Below the pieces are notes generated by a model, which did no database searches, was not told where the DNA came from, and was given only the letters and a program-made list of their open reading frames with translations. From Nepenthes gracilis (Eukaryota > Streptophyta > Magnoliopsida > Caryophyllales > Nepenthaceae), in assembly GCA_033239525.1 (NCBI GenBank), contig BSYO01000026.1:9038371-9102370 (forward strand): a DNA stretch of 64,000 bases, given 5' to 3'. Positions 34,568 through 47,960 of the stretch are shown here, piece by piece (the stretch's first letter is position 1; every line of letters begins with the position of its first letter). The position numbers and the translations under genes were made by a program.

Positions 34568-35656
34568 TGATGCGTACCTGGATCCGACTTCGAACAAATT
34601 CGGGTTCACTTGATCATTTGGATTCGACTCCATTCACTGAGTCTCGACCTTGCACACCATTACAACAAACGAGTGATTAGGTGTTGGCGGGATGTTATTC
34701 CACCGAAGATACTCCAACGCTTAAGTCAGCAATAAGCCTTCAAATTGCAAGAAGGTAAACAGAAAAGTAAGTTGAGATAGAGAGGGAGATTGAGATTGGT
34801 GGGAGTGTTTTCCTTTAGATACAAGAGACGTTCTCGTGACTCGTCAAGAGTGTAGTTTCCTGGCTCAATGTTCATGGGGAACAAGTGGGAAACTATATCC
34901 TGTAAGCATGGAAGCTTAAGAGGACGGATCTCAAGGAGTGGGTGAAGTCTCTGTAATCTAAAGGTTTGGAGTAGGATTATCATAGTAAGCGATAGCTTGC
35001 TTAGGGATGAGCGTTAATATGCTCAAGGATTTATCCATCGTAGTACTTTGTTGTCTTTTGTTCATCTCTGTGTTTGTATCCCCCAGAGTGGAGACTCTAT
35101 GGGGTTATATAGACGGTGGGGTGGGCGACCTTCCTTGGCCAAGACAATGCGATCCCTGCATCGTGTTGGGTGGCATTCCTTAAGCAATAAGGCTTGACTG
35201 GTGCATTCTGCTGGAATCGTTTCCTTTTTGAGTGGGTAGCAGTTCTCCACATTATTTACCTTCCTTATGTGCTTTTTTTACCATTAGATTTCATTGTAGG
35301 TAGGAAGAGAGAATCCGGTGCCTTCTTATTGGGAAGGGCGTCGAATCTGTTGATTCCTTCTTTAGTGGAGATTGGTTTCAAGAAGGCGTGAAATCAAGAA
35401 AAGGGACCGTTACTTGTCGTGTATGAAAACGTCTACCAAACTATGCCTGACCCATATTAGGTTTTTATCCTTTCACGGCCTGCTACTACAGTGCTTCCGG
35501 TCAACAGAAATGTTGACTGTCTTCAGGAAGCGTGTTGGCCACCCAGTTGGCCCTTCATACGGTCGACGTCAATGTTGACCGTCCAAATGCGCGTCTGGAC
35601 TTTTCTAAAATTTGGGCCGTTTTTCTTATTGGGCCTGTCTGCCATGGGCTTACCCA
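34568..35656 (-). repeat. 5' LTR of element 2
   Basis: It matches 22023-23112 over its full length. On the + strand it starts TGATGCGTACC and ends GGGCTTACCCA. Divergence between the two copies would date the insertion. Confidence 0.9.
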
Positions 35657-36327
35657 TCAATAATTAACAAATTATTAAAAACAAAACACATTTTTACTAT
35701 TTTTAATATTATCATGTTTCTTTTTTGTCAACTATTTGACTCTCAACGCTGAAAGCTAACTTCGATAATATTATATTTATTGATAGAGTTAAGATATTCA
35801 TTGCTATTGATGTGAATACGAAAAATGTGTATTAGTAGTATTTATCCATTTAAAATATTGAACTCTAATTTACTACTTGTGAAGTTAAAATTGTGGTCAA
35901 ATTGTAAGTATTAATCGATATTATATTTCTACCAATTGGTTTTATTCTATATTGAATCTATACCGAAGAATATAAATCTTGTCGACGGCATCTATTGTTG
36001 CTTGTTTATGTTGTTGGAGTTAACAGTTCCAATATTAATTGTGGTGTATATAAATTATACTTATATACAAGTTGTAATGAATATGAACATTTATTTTATC
36101 TGTGTTACTAGGCATACCATAATGGTATACAATTCTTTAAGATAAATATACATACCACGTAAATTCATACGGGATTCATAACTATGGTGAGATAGGTTAG
36201 CATTGATAATTTTTTAAATATTTTTTTTAAAATATAAATAAATATAATATTAATAAATATATTATTTTTAATAATTTTAATATTTATTTGAAATTATTTT
36301 TTAATTTTATATTTATCTGAATTATCA
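35657..36327. other. AT-rich gap between elements 2 and 3
   Basis: No gene or repeat recognised in this 0.67-kb stretch. Confidence 0.6.
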
Positions 36328-37371
36328 TGTATATCGAAGATTTGAATTATTGTACGAATTAGGAAGCTGTCTGATCATGCATGGTTACTCAAATTAAAAC
36401 GGATCCAGTCTTCATAACTCAAAATTAGGATCTTGTATATTGTAATAAGACAAATAAGAGGTAAGAGATATACGAAACTCATTTTCAAATATACCTTCTA
36501 ATACTCAAGTTAAAAATTTTTTTATATGAAAGAGAAATATGTAAGAAAATGAGTGCGAGAATATGTAGTGGATAGGGATAAGTGTTTATCCTGAGGGTGA
36601 TACTCTGTTTGGTGTGCTCGTTTAGTAGAGTGGCCTTGGATTTTTGCACTTGGCTGGTGAAGTGTTTAATGTTGGTAAGGTGTACTCGGCAAGTGGAGTG
36701 GCTCACTTCTATTCTTTTTTCCTTTTAGTCCTTTGTTGCCCTTCCATTCCCTCCTTTGTGGGGGAGAGGTTGTAATTATAGTAAGAGACACTGTTTGATT
36801 AACGGATCTCTGAATCAATGAGTGGGCGTGATACGTCTTCGGTGGTGAAAGGTGTTACATGTGTGTGTTACCGCTGCCTCTATTCATTGGCTGGACCACC
36901 TAGGTACTAGCTGTTGGGATCGCCGCTCCATGTTTTCTTTATTTCCTTCCGAATTGTACTTTTATTGTTAAAAGCTTGTAAATTGTGAAAGCAATTAATG
37001 AATGGAACTACCTGAATATTATTTATTTTCATTATATGGCTCCAATATTCTTATATTCTCCCAATAGTTGAAGCGCTTGAATGTTATTTTTTATTGTTTA
37101 ATTTCTAACAATCTGACAACTTAAACCACTGATAATTCGGTCTTCTGACAATTTGATAAGTAATAATCTATTTCGAATGCTCGATTTTTACATCAGTTTA
37201 TCAGTTGAATCAATCTCAAGTGATGTCAGAATCGCCTGTCGCCAGTCTGTTGCCTTGGAAAACAATGTGTCAAGGTATTATAACTTGTGTTGCACTACAG
37301 ATATGCCGATTTGGGTATTAGAGCTGCCAGTTATCAGCCTGCTGCGTTGGGAGGCTTTGTGTTGGGCCATC
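36328..37371 (-). repeat. 3' LTR of element 3
   Basis: It is alignable with 50430-51158 at several blocks, such as GACAAATAAGAG near 36449, AAGAAAATGAGTG near 36543 and TTGGCTGGACCACCTAG near 36888. It carries extra sequence (about 36960-37330) not seen in the other LTR. The right end is approximate. Confidence 0.7.
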
Positions 37372-37496
37372 ATTATTGATATAGTGAAAAAGACATGCTG
37401 CAGCATACTCTACTGTGGGCACATATATTAGCTATTATGGGGACGCGCCTCTTCAGTGTCCTTAGACGATGTTGTTTCTAGGCTAAAGTTTTGGCT

Positions 37497-37503
37497 ATTT
37501 AAA
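37497..37503 (+). promoter_or_regulatory. TATA-like box of the element 3 antisense gene
   Basis: GGCTATTTAAACTCTTGC lies about 75 bp before the degraded start (GTGGCTTCC at 37574). Element 1 has CTATTTAAAC at the same spacing. Confidence 0.5.
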
Positions 37504-37573
37504 CTCTTGCACTCCTTTATATCTACACTTTTCATATTGCTCAACCCTAGTTTACTCTTTTCTTCTTACCTCA

Positions 37574-39530
37574 GTGGCTTCCTAAGGAACTTTTCAAGGT
37601 ATTACTACAATCCGATTCGTCCTAACTTGTAACGATATTAACAATTTTTATGAGAAGTATAATATTCCTATTACTGTTTCATATATAATGTCTCAACCTG
37701 ATGAAAGGACCTGTGCTCCTCACTTAGCTTTAATGTCATCTATGAGGCCCATCTGAAGGAAAGCTTTCATGTCCATTTTGTGAAGGAGTTGTATGAGATA
37801 TTGGAGGCTCTTCAAATTCCTATTATGTGCCTCCACTCAAAAACTCCCAGATATTTGATTTCTTTGTGTATCTTTTTATTATTATTATAAGAAGCTTCTC
37901 CTAGACACATGGGCCATTAAGGTAGTCTTTTGATTCAACCCGGATGCTAACTGGATTTTGTTCACCACCCATAAGATGTATAAAATAAGTGTGGGCAACC
38001 AAATTTAATAAAGGGTTAAAAGAATAGATATTTTTACGTTATAGTTTCTTTAGATTGGACTTTTTTCAATAAATGGGGCAGGGTAAACTTTGCCTACTCC
38101 GGAGATGTCCTAGAGAGAGAGGATCACCTAGCTTGTCCCTTGTATAGAAGAGAATGCCGCCTCTCTTTGAAGGACAGGTAATTAGCTAACTCAGAAGGTG
38201 CTCACTAATGTCAATTGGGAGGTTAGAATGGAAGGAGAGGGTGTCGTTATGCTATTTCGTTAGCCTAAGAGGAAGCCGGGAGAGCTTTTCATCTAGGAGG
38301 ACTCTTCTGAAAGGGCAATTGGTAGAATAGACCCTTCCTGATCTTTTTTGACCGATTATGATTAGATCATCGATGAATGCTGTGATGCGATGATTGTGTC
38401 GCACATTAGTGAGTCATCTCGGAAGTTGGATTCTGTTTATTCTTCTATGGTTCATCTAGTTTTTGAAGAGGCGATGGATTCGTTGAGGTAGTGAGGCTCC
38501 ATTATCCACTGCTTTAAGAATAAATGACCTTGTTGCCAATGGATTGCAACAACTAATTGATGCACCATTTGTAACTGAACACAGGGTCCCAATTTTGGTC
38601 AATTTTATCACCTGATGAGCTTGTCTCCAAGACTCTTGCTATTTTTGTTGAGGAGCCTAATAATAATGATCTGGCAGTGGAAGGATTCAATGATAATAAC
38701 CTGGAGGCTACGAATGTAGTGGAGGTTCCTCGCACTGATGTCTTGAAATTTGAGCACCCAGAGGATTTGGGTGTTTCCACTCCTCCAAAGTTTGAGGTTT
38801 TTCTCCGTCATCACGCATTGCGTCTTTTGTGTTTGAGGTCTTCATTTGATTCTGGGCCTGAGGCTTCTCCTGGTCCATCTTTTCAGAAGAGACTAATTTC
38901 CATCAAGGTATTGCTTGTTGAATCCCCCATCTTCTGGTTATTCTTTTATCTTCATCACGTGTGACTGACCATTTTGCTCTACAGTCACAGAAATCGATTC
39001 GTTTGATTGTGGATGGACAGTACCAACAAGATGCTAAAATTGTTCATTTGTCTCAAACGTATGCCGATCTTACTGTTCTCAGGAAGATGGAGATTTAGGT
39101 TGATGTTGCCACTGTTGAAGCTCAACAGAGTCGAGCTTGGGCCGCTTTCCTCGATCGAGAGTTATCCGAGTGGCTGGTGAGATCCCAAGAGCTCTTCGAT
39201 GAAAGATCTTTGGCCCTGGATCAGATTGTCTCACTCGAGGCTAAGCTCTAGGTGGTTGAGTAGCAATTTGCTGACCTTTAGAACAAGTGCGTTTGACTCG
39301 AAAGAGAGTTGAGGACACGTCTCTGTCTAGAAGTGTTTGGACCTACTCTGGATGATAGATTCTAAGATGGATTCCACTACCATAGGTGGATCATTTCCTT
39401 GGTCACTCCCGACTTTCTTCTTGGCTACCTTGACACAAGAAATTTTGGAGCTCCTAGCCGTTTAGACTCGAATGATTTCTCAGAGGCAGATGGGGAGCAT
39501 ACGCCACGATATCCGAGGGACTCCTAGCCT
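37574..39530 (+). pseudogene. Antisense gene of element 3 (degraded, one intron)
   Basis: The start codon appears as GTGGCTTCC (ATG lost). A YEAHLKESFHVHF-like block is near 37740-37780 and a weak KGLKE-x-IF remnant of the WK-FFF motif near 38015. An acidic linker follows (38677-38907). The 77-nt intron 38908-38984 ends TTGCTCTACAG. Exon 2 encodes a coiled coil (about 38985-39310) and the module YHRWIISLVTPDFLLGYLD, then TRN (39375-39440). Several stops are present. The intron sits at the same place as in elements 1 and 2. Confidence 0.65.
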
Positions 39531-40310
39531 TAGAATAGTCTATTCATCAATAAATCAGTTAGATCGTTTTGATTATTGTCATTGATGTCTTTTTGTTCAT
39601 GTTAAATCTTTTACTCAACATGTAATTTATTTACCGACTAAGAATGGTTGCTATTGTCACCGGACTTGGTTAAACGTATTTGTCAGATCGCGCTCAATCC
39701 TGTGTAAGGACATCATAGCATTCATTTTGTTGGTGGTTTTTCTTTCCTGTGAGAGGACATCGTTGCACACACACTAGGAAAGCCTCCGTTTGGCCGACTA
39801 AGTTTGATGGCCATAGTCGCTTGGTTTTGATAGAGTTTAGTCCATTAAATGCACTTAACTGATTGTGCTTGTTCCTTTTAGAGGACATCATTGCACTTGT
39901 GTGTTGGGTCCTAGTCTGTTAATTGTCTTCAACTGATGATGCTTTTTCCTATGGAAGGAACTCGTCACATGCATGCTGAAAAAGCACCTAAAATTTCTTT
40001 TATTTTGGCCTCTTTAGTAGGTGTTGGACTTTTGTCTGCAAGCCTCTCGAGCCTTTGCATTCGACCTGATTGGCCTGCTCAGTTGTCTTGTCTGAGGTTT
40101 GGGCCGTGTTTTTAGCTAGCCAATTTATAGGAAAAAGTTTTTACTTAACTTAGGGTCAGTTTGGGTCACTTGAATTTGTGCAAAGACACACAAGCATTCA
40201 CATGTGTAACATAATAAATATATGCCACTTTTATTGATTTCAATATGATTACAACATACACGCAATCCACTTGATATGTATAGTACTTTGACTCGGTGAG
40301 GGTTTACTGA
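39531..40310. other. Spacer between antisense gene and integrase of element 3
   Basis: No ORF. Degenerate repeats with GAGGACATCATTGCAC-like cores lie at about 39705, 39755 and 39880. This corresponds in position to the tandem-repeat region of element 2. Confidence 0.5.
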
Positions 40311-40319
40311 TAGTGTTTT

Positions 40320-41420
40320 TAAGGTAGACGACGTTCCATGCCCTGGAAACCAATTTTTTGTTATGAGTGTGTAACTTGTATCTACCGTTTTAGAGAATTA
40401 TTGAGACTAGGAATAGCCCCTCCCAGTTAGGAGATAGTTTATTCTTGTCTGAGATTTTGCCTGTTGTCTTTATACTCCATAGAACTAGGTCCCCCACCTC
40501 AAACTAGCAAGCTTTTATTTTTATATTGTAGTATTGAGTGATTCATTATTGGTAAGCCATTATCCAAAGCCTTAGTGCATCTCGGGTTTTTTTGAGTAAG
40601 TTGAGGTGCTCTTTGATTTGTTGGGAGTTGTTGTTTGGGTCAAAACTTTTGACTCTAAAGTTAGGCAAACTGATCTCCATTGGGATGACCATCTCAGTCC
40701 TGTAACACAAACTGAATGGTGTTTCTCATGTTGGTTCCTTGGAGGTCATTCGATAGGACCACAAAACGGAGGGTAGCTCATTCGTCTAAGAGCCCCCTAT
40801 ATCCTCTAGCTTTATTTTTAACCTGTGTAGTAGGGTTTGGTTCGTTACTTCAATTTTCTTGTTCACTTATGGATAGGTGATAGAAGTGTAAACCAACTAG
40901 ATTCCCAACCTCGTGCAATACTTGTTGAATCTTTTGTAAGTGAATTGGGTTCTGTTGTTGGTCATAATGACATCGAGAATCTCAAATCTATAGATGATAC
41001 TCTACCAAACAAACTTTGTCATGTTCTATTCATTTATTGGTGCTAGTGGGATAGCCTCCATCCATTTTGTGAAATAGTCAATACTGATTATAATGAACCT
41101 CCTCTATTTTGATACTATGGGTAAGGGGTATAATATATAGAGCCCCCATTGAATAAATGACCAAGGCAACTATAGGGTTTGCCGTTCTGTGTGTCGCCAA
41201 TGTGAAACGTTGTCATAGATTTGACAATTTTTGTATTTCTTCACAAATTTCATGGCATCTCACATTATTGTAGACCAGTAGTAGTCCTATTGCATGATTT
41301 TAAATGCTAGAATTTTGTCTACTACGTGTGACCCGTAAATTTTGAGATACATCTCGCTCAGCGCATAATCAGCTTTTTCTAACATTAGACACTGCATATA
41401 AAGGATGGAGTACCCTTGTC
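40320..41420 (-). pseudogene. Integrase C-terminal and core part of element 3
   Basis: On the minus strand: GYSILYMQCLM near 41410, IDYFTKWMEAIPL near 41070, a diverged second-Asp block reading MTNNRTQF (Asp changed to Asn) near 40960, IEVTNQTLL near 40850, and a diverged C-terminal GPF region near 40430. Numerous stops. Confidence 0.8.
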
Positions 41421-41551
41421 TGTTACACCTCGGATATTTTTAAATTTAATATTAATTTGTATAATAAATGTTTAATTATTTTAAAATGTTAAAATAATAA
41501 CAATAATAACAATAATAATAAATAAGTAAATAGAATAAGTAGTAATAATAA

Positions 41552-41586
<35 letters not shown>

Positions 41587-42530
41587 GGAAAATAGGAAAG
41601 CAAATGAATGAAGAAAAAGGAGAGGAAAGAGGGAGAAATTGTCAGCCGATTTTGCTGTGACGACTTCTCCTCCTGCAGATCGATTGGAATAGCTACTTTC
41701 CCTTCTTCCTTTCGGTCACCAGCTTTGTTTTCTCCCGTTTTGTTGCCTCATTTACTTTGAAAACAAACATTGCCTTCGTTCTTCTCTTTTGAGGGTTGTT
41801 ACGGATGAAACCAGTGAATAGCCGAAAGTCCATGGCTATTGCCGCCATCGTCATGGGTTGTTGCCGGGATTGTTCAAAGCCGCCACCATTGGCATTTCTC
41901 GCTAATCAGGCAAGTTGATTTGAGATTCTTTTACAAATAATTCGTCACCTTCCTTCTCCATTATTAATGTCAATTTTCTATTTGTGTATCAAGATTATGA
42001 ACGAATTTGTTGTATATAGGTAAAAATTTAGAGGATTTCGGTTAACTTGGGCCATTGATGAAGAAATGGAAAAAATAGGGCATTCGGCTTTATCGTGAAT
42101 TTTCTAAAGAATTAATATGATTTTGGGCTCAAAATAATTAGTATGTAAAATTTATAGATTACTTATTAAATAATGAGAGCTGAATTTTCATTTCCATACT
42201 TTGATTTTGGGAAATTTTGGTTAAGTGAAGCTTGGGGCAAAATAGAGCCTTCAGCTCAATGGAAACATAATTTTGGGCTTCACATTAAATTAAGGCTTGA
42301 TGATTAAATCTTGATACAATGAAGGTATATAATTTTCTGATTTGCATGTTGGATAGTTTAACTGGTGAAAAGATGGTGAATTGTGAAGAAATAGTCTCGC
42401 GTTTGGCTCCTAAAAATGAAAGTGAATAGCATGTGTGTGCTATGTGTAGTGATGTGCTGCATGGTGTGTGTTGCGGCATGAGTAGCGGTGTAAGGTGTGT
42501 GGTGCTGGGTGAGGTGTGTGCATGGCAGTG

Positions 42531-42606
42531 ACGTGTGTGTGTGTGTATCCATGTGTATGTGTGTGTGTGTGCACTTGTATGTGTGTGTGTGTGTGTATGT
42601 AGCCGG
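42531..42606 (+). repeat. (TG)n microsatellite
   Basis: Imperfect TG repeats, interrupted by ATCCATG and CACTTGTA. The antisense Thr/His-rich frames across it are artefacts. Confidence 0.85.
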
Positions 42607-42710
42607 GTGTGGGTGTGTGTGAGAGGTGCAAGGGTGATGTAGGTATGTGAGAGAAAAGAGGACAGCCGTGGGTGCTGCTATGTGTGGGTTGTGTGATAAT
42701 CTATGAGTAA

Positions 42711-42726
42711 ATAAATAAATAAATAA

Positions 42727-42779
<53 letters not shown>
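42711..42779. repeat. (AAAT)n(AT)n microsatellite
   Basis: Five AAAT-type units run into about 24 AT units. Confidence 0.9.
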
Positions 42780-42782
<3 letters not shown>

Positions 42783-45200
42783 GATTTAAAAAAATATTAG
42801 GACATTCGATTAAATATTTAAACTACCATATATTATTTGTGTTATCTTCGATTGTGTGGGTTATTAGTACCGAGCGACATTTCTATTTTTGTAATTGCAA
42901 AGCCTTCTTTGCGTCATACTTGATTGCGTGAGTATTTGAGTTATTGGTTTCCTACGATTGAGGTTAAGGAGAGCGTATGACAATACTAAGGTATCTAGTC
43001 GAATAAGAGGTTATGATACCTTAATATGGTCTACACTTATCCGATACTAATTTTTGTATCATAGTGATAATGAGGTACATGAACTCGAACCAAATAGGTC
43101 AATTAAATAAATAATTAAAATTTTTAAAATTTAAAATCCCAATTAAATAAAACAAATAATACTAAGTCCCAAAAATTGAGTGCAACAAACTAAATACATA
43201 AGACCTAACAAATCAAAACCCTCACAGGACCTTATCGGACAACCGTCTAGATGATAAAATTTGACCTGCTCTACAATCATCGTAAGGGAGGTAGCAAATT
43301 CAATCAAAATCATAACATAATATGCGAACTATTTTCGAAATACATTATGGGCATATACTTGGCCAATTCCATAATACAATCAAATCAATTATCAAATTAA
43401 GCCATAATGAGATTAGAATTCATCAAATCGAACGAATGGCTAACAAATCACGACCATATTCCTGCAATGTATCCGAATCTTCTATTCTAAAAAAATAAAA
43501 TAGAAAAAGTGAGCCTAATATTTAGCAAGTATTATATTTAAATAAAAAGAGTCCGTTAAATTAGAGAGAAGATTTAATGGATAAAATCCATTCAAATGAC
43601 AATAAATTTAAATCACTGATATAACAAATCAAATAAAATTCAAGGTCTAAAATTTAAAATCCAATGGTAGTCTCATACACAAATTAAATATCCAAATTTA
43701 AAACAAATGTCCAAATCGTAAAACAGTTCTCATCGGGACATATATATATATATATATATATAACAAAAGTGATCCGGGCCAATTTCAATGGACAAATAGC
43801 CAATTCTAAAGTTCAATCCAAGTCCAAATCCGAGTCCAAATTTGAGTCTGAGTCCAATCTAAGGCCCGATCAGCTTGTAATTTGGAACAGAATTTGATAG
43901 CCGAATGATCCAATAGCATGCAGAGAAGCCAAAATAGTGTCGCAATAGATAGTCTAAAGGTCTGAATCAAAATATATAGTCCAAAATCATTTGTACGAGA
44001 TATATCAAGGCCCAACTGAGGACAAAATTGATAAATTTTAAATTCAAGTTTAAAATCCAAATCTAAATCAAAGTCCAATTAAAACAAATATAGAAATACA
44101 AATCATACATTAAATTTAAATTTTAATAATTTAAATGCTAATTTGAGGAAGGGTTACATATAATCCTGGTAACATTAGATAAAATCAAATGCAAATTAGG
44201 TTAGCATGTATGCTTATTATTGTTTGTCACCCGTGACTTTGAGTACAATTCTCAAATTTGTCAGATATAATATGACGTCCAAATATATTATAAGGTCAAA
44301 TCAAATCATCTAAATGAGAAGGGTTACTACTCCAAACCTTTCCTACTGGTAGAAAAAGATCGCCAAATAAATCTCTCCGTCGGAAGCTGGCCAAAATATC
44401 TAATGTCCAAATTCAAATATAGTGACCACAATCCGACACATGCATGAGACTATATGGCCTATGTAAATTTCATACATATTTTCGTATACAAATACTCATA
44501 TAAATATATACGGTGTCCGATAAATTATTCAAACTTTTAGAAAAATATTAAATCTTTCAAAATCATAAAATTCAGTCCAAAAACCCCCAAATCATCCAAT
44601 GAACTACACATACATGTCCAGAATAAATAAATTAAGTGTATAAAAATACATACATGTTAGTAAAACTTCTAAACAGTATCCAAAATATATCAGATATCAA
44701 ATCAGTCCAAAGAGGGGATTTATAGATACTTGCCTAAACTTCAAACTTTATAAATCTGAAGAAATGATGTTCCAAAGTGCCCGAATTGACACTTTGTAAA
44801 TCATAGGAGATGATATCAGGGATGTCATTTGGCGAGGGGTATCACGAATGGTATGGGTATGTTACAGGTACAGCCTCTAAGAGGATTGTAGAGGTAGTAA
44901 GGATACCATGGATAACCTCGTGTCACTTACCCAACCGTTAGGGTGTAAATATACGACCTTTTGTTTACGGTGATAGAATAAGATCCAAGGAGAATCATTG
45001 TGATATTTCATTATTCTTAATACTTCTTGTGTTTGGGATTCGGTAGAATCCATGTGTCGGATTTTACGATATTTAGATTTAGTGGAATCCATATTGTTCA
45101 TTGTTATTTGATATTCAGGTTGTTTATGCTGATATTCGGACCAAGAGATCCCCTATTTCTTATGAGGTCGGATTCTGAGGGATTTTCACCTCTTATTAAT

Positions 45201-45760
45201 AAATTTTATTATCTTTGTCACATTAGAATCCAGAGTGACTTGTCTTCCTTATGCATTTAAATTGTAGAGACGATGAAATATAAATTTTTGGATATATTTC
45301 CAGTTTGATATTATATTGTTGTTCATAACACTTGGCATAGATGATGTATTTTATATTTTCTGTATTTTTTTTGGACTTGTTATTATTTGTTGGGCATTTG
45401 ACTTACTTTTATTATTATTTTTTCTTTCAGAGTAGTTGGTTTAGACAATGATGACTCTAGAGTTGGATAAAGAGTTTGATAAATTTTATTATCTTTGTCA
45501 CATTAGAATCCAGAGTGACTTGTCTTCCTTTTGCATTTAAGTTGTAGATATGATGAAATATAAATTCTTAGATATATTTTCAGTTTGATATTATATTATT
45601 GTTCATAACTCTTGGCATACATGATGTATTTTATATTTTCTGTATTTTTTTTGGATTCTTTATTATTTGTTAGGTATTTGGCTCACTTTTATTATTATTT
45701 TTTCTTTGAGAGTAGTATGTTTAGACGATGATAACTCTAGAGTTGGATAAAGAGTTATGA
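45201..45760 (+). repeat. 280-bp tandem duplication
   Basis: Copies 45201-45480 and 45481-45760, both starting AAATTTTATTATCTTTGTCA, differ at a modest number of positions. They lie in the 4.6-kb insertion. Confidence 0.9.
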
Positions 45761-46015
45761 CGAGAGAGATTGAGGCCCAACTGGAGAGAGTGTTGATTTT
45801 ATACTCTAGATATACATTTTAATATTTTGATTCATTTTGTTGGATTTTTGGGGTTATGTATTTTTTTTAGATTTATTTTTGATATGAGGATATTTAGATT
45901 ATTATAGTTATATTTTTATCAATAGTGAATGTGATATATATTGATTTGAGATTTAAAATTTTTTCTATGTGACCAAAATTGGGTATTAGTTGTAGATTGG
46001 GTTAGGGTTGTCACA

Positions 46016-47130
46016 TTGTTCGTATAGTATCTCGTCTATGAGGGTGTACTAGCTTGCTATCCTCCTTACATGCTTATTATCATTCGGGTTTTTCGGTAGA
46101 AAGCCTTCTACTAGGTACCTTTTGTACGGAGTCATTTAAGTATCGTCGTCTGAGATATGAAACACCTCCTTTTTTTTGGGATTTCTATGCTCGGGGTCAT
46201 TATGATTTCTCTCATTTCTTTGGAGTATTGCTCAAAATTTTTAGTCGCTGCCACTTTAGCTAGCTGATCTGCTTTCCAATTGTCTTCTCTCGGGGTGTGA
46301 AAATTTTTACTCTGTCAAATGACTCTGTCAAACCCTTCGCTCTAGTAAGATATTTTACGAGTAATGGGTTCGACGCCTCAAAATTCCTAGTAATTTGGTT
46401 GGTGATTAGCTCTGAGTTGTTGTAGATGATTAGTTTTCAAGCTGAGCACTCTTTTGCTAATCTGAGTCCAACCTATAAGACATCGTACTTAGCAACATTA
46501 TTAGTGGACAAAAATCTGAGGGCCGTCGAGTATTTCATTTTGACTTGTTCGAAATTTGCAGGATCATGCCTGCTCCATTCCCTGTTTGGGATAATGACTT
46601 GTCACGTGCAAGATCCAGTTGGAGCCTCTTCTTGGTGACGGGTGTCTTCTTATTTCTCAGCTTCTTCTAGAATTGGACTCTATTGTTTTGACTATAAAAT
46701 TTGCGAGGGCTTGACCTTTTATAGACGGTCGTACATGGAATTCTATGTTAAATTTGTCCAACTCGATGGTCTACTTGATCAATCGTTCAGACACTTCGGG
46801 TTACTGTAGGATCCTCTTTAGTGGTTGATCTATTAAGTGATGATTTTATGAGTTTGGAAATACGATTGCAGTTTTTTGGCGGAGTATACCAACACTAGAG
46901 CTACCATTTTTGCGTGCAAGTAATTAGTCTTGGTGTCTGTCAAAATTTTATTGATGTAGAAGATCGGTCATTATACCTTGGCTTCTTGCCTAACCAGGAC
47001 TTAGCTTAGCACCGTGTCAGATATTGCCAGATAGAGATATAATTCCTTGCCTTCTTTCAAAGAGGATAAGAGCGGTGGATTGACGAGTTATTCCTTTAGC
47101 TCTTAGAAGGTTGTCTAACAGCCTTCTGTC
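46016..47130 (-). pseudogene. Integrase N-terminal end and RNase H remnants of element 3
   Basis: On the minus strand, remnants of the RNase H blocks appear near 46660-46400 and of the connection region near 47000-46700, matching element 2 in order. Heavily mutated. Confidence 0.65.
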
Positions 47131-47960
47131 TACTAAAAACCATTTACTTTCATTCCTCTTAGGGCCTCGAAGAAGGGAAGATATATTTCTACAAATTCCA
47201 TCAGGCTTCGGGAGAGTGTTGTGAGTCTCCTAGTTAGTCGGTTTGAGGTGGATTTATATTCATAATAGCTTTTATCTTATCACGGTTTACTTCGATTCTC
47301 TAGTGGAACACATTAAACCCAAGAAACTTTTCCGAAATTATTCCAAACCCATACTTTGTTGGATTTAACTTTATCTTGTGCGTTAGGAGCACCTCAAAAG
47401 TTTAACTTAGGTCACAAATATGGTCGTCAACTGCTATACTTTTGACAAGTATGTTGTTCACATATACCTTCATATTCCATCCGATTTGTGTATCGAATAT
47501 TCACCAGACTTTGGTATGTGGCTCTCGTAATTTTCAAACTGAAGAGTATGACTTTGTGACAATATGTTTCTTGGTCAATCATGAAGGAGGTGAGCTCTTC
47601 ATTATCGAGACTCATCTAGGTTTGGTTGTATACTGAATAGATGTCCATAAAACTTAACAACTCGTACCCATATGTTGAGTTTACTAACAGATTGATTCTT
47701 GGTAATAGAAAACTTCTTTCGGACATACTTTATTTATGTCAATGAAATCAATGCACATCTGTCATTTTTCATTACTTTTCTTGATGAGTATTATATTTGA
47801 CAACTAGTTCGGGTATTAAGCTTTCCTTATGAAGGCTGCATTGAGTAGCTTCCTGACTTCTTCTCTCATTGTAATTAGCTTTTCGATAGAGTGGTTCTTT
47901 CACTTCTTACCTGAACGGTTTATAACCAAGGTTAAGGCCCAACCTTTGGACCATCACCTC
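47131..47960 (-). pseudogene. Reverse transcriptase remnant of element 3
   Basis: TSFMIDQETYCHKVILF with TRATYQSLVN near 47590-47500 corresponds to the RT block before YVDD. The MKLNPTKYGFGI-like block near 47370-47340 follows in the next frame. The catalytic DD is not preserved. Confidence 0.75.

Larger units (their letters stand above)
22023..35656 (-). mobile_element. Full-length, decayed Ty3/gypsy (Tat/Retand-like) element 2
   Basis: Two LTRs of about 1.09 kb (22023-23112 and 34568-35656) enclose, on the minus strand, PBS, gag, PR, RT, RNase H and IN. A plus-strand antisense gene lies between IN and the 3'LTR. Integrase is split by a 2.85-kb solo LTR (26472-29321). Frameshifts and stops affect gag, PR, RT, IN and the antisense gene. 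I could not find matching 5-bp target duplications at the outer ends. Confidence 0.92.
41421..46015. mobile_element. 4.6-kb LTR-type insertion in the element 3 integrase
   Basis: The ends are TGTTACACCTCGG (left) and GGGTTGTCACA (right). On the minus strand it reads TGTGACAACCC to GGTGTAACA. Flanks are TTGTC (41416-41420) and TTGTT (46016-46020), a 4/5 match for a target duplication. No coding sequence is visible. Segments near 42850-43078 and 44800-45110 match, inverted, the segment at 61490-62100. About 1.7 kb between them is missing there. Best read as a solo LTR with internal insertions. Confidence 0.7.

Noticed and set aside
42440..42631. Thr/His-rich minus-strand ORF
   Set aside because: Translation of the (TG)n microsatellite.
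41421..46015. Complete retrotransposon with its own genes inside element 3
   Set aside because: No gag or pol block in any frame and no internal LTR pair could be seen; a solo LTR with insertions fits better.
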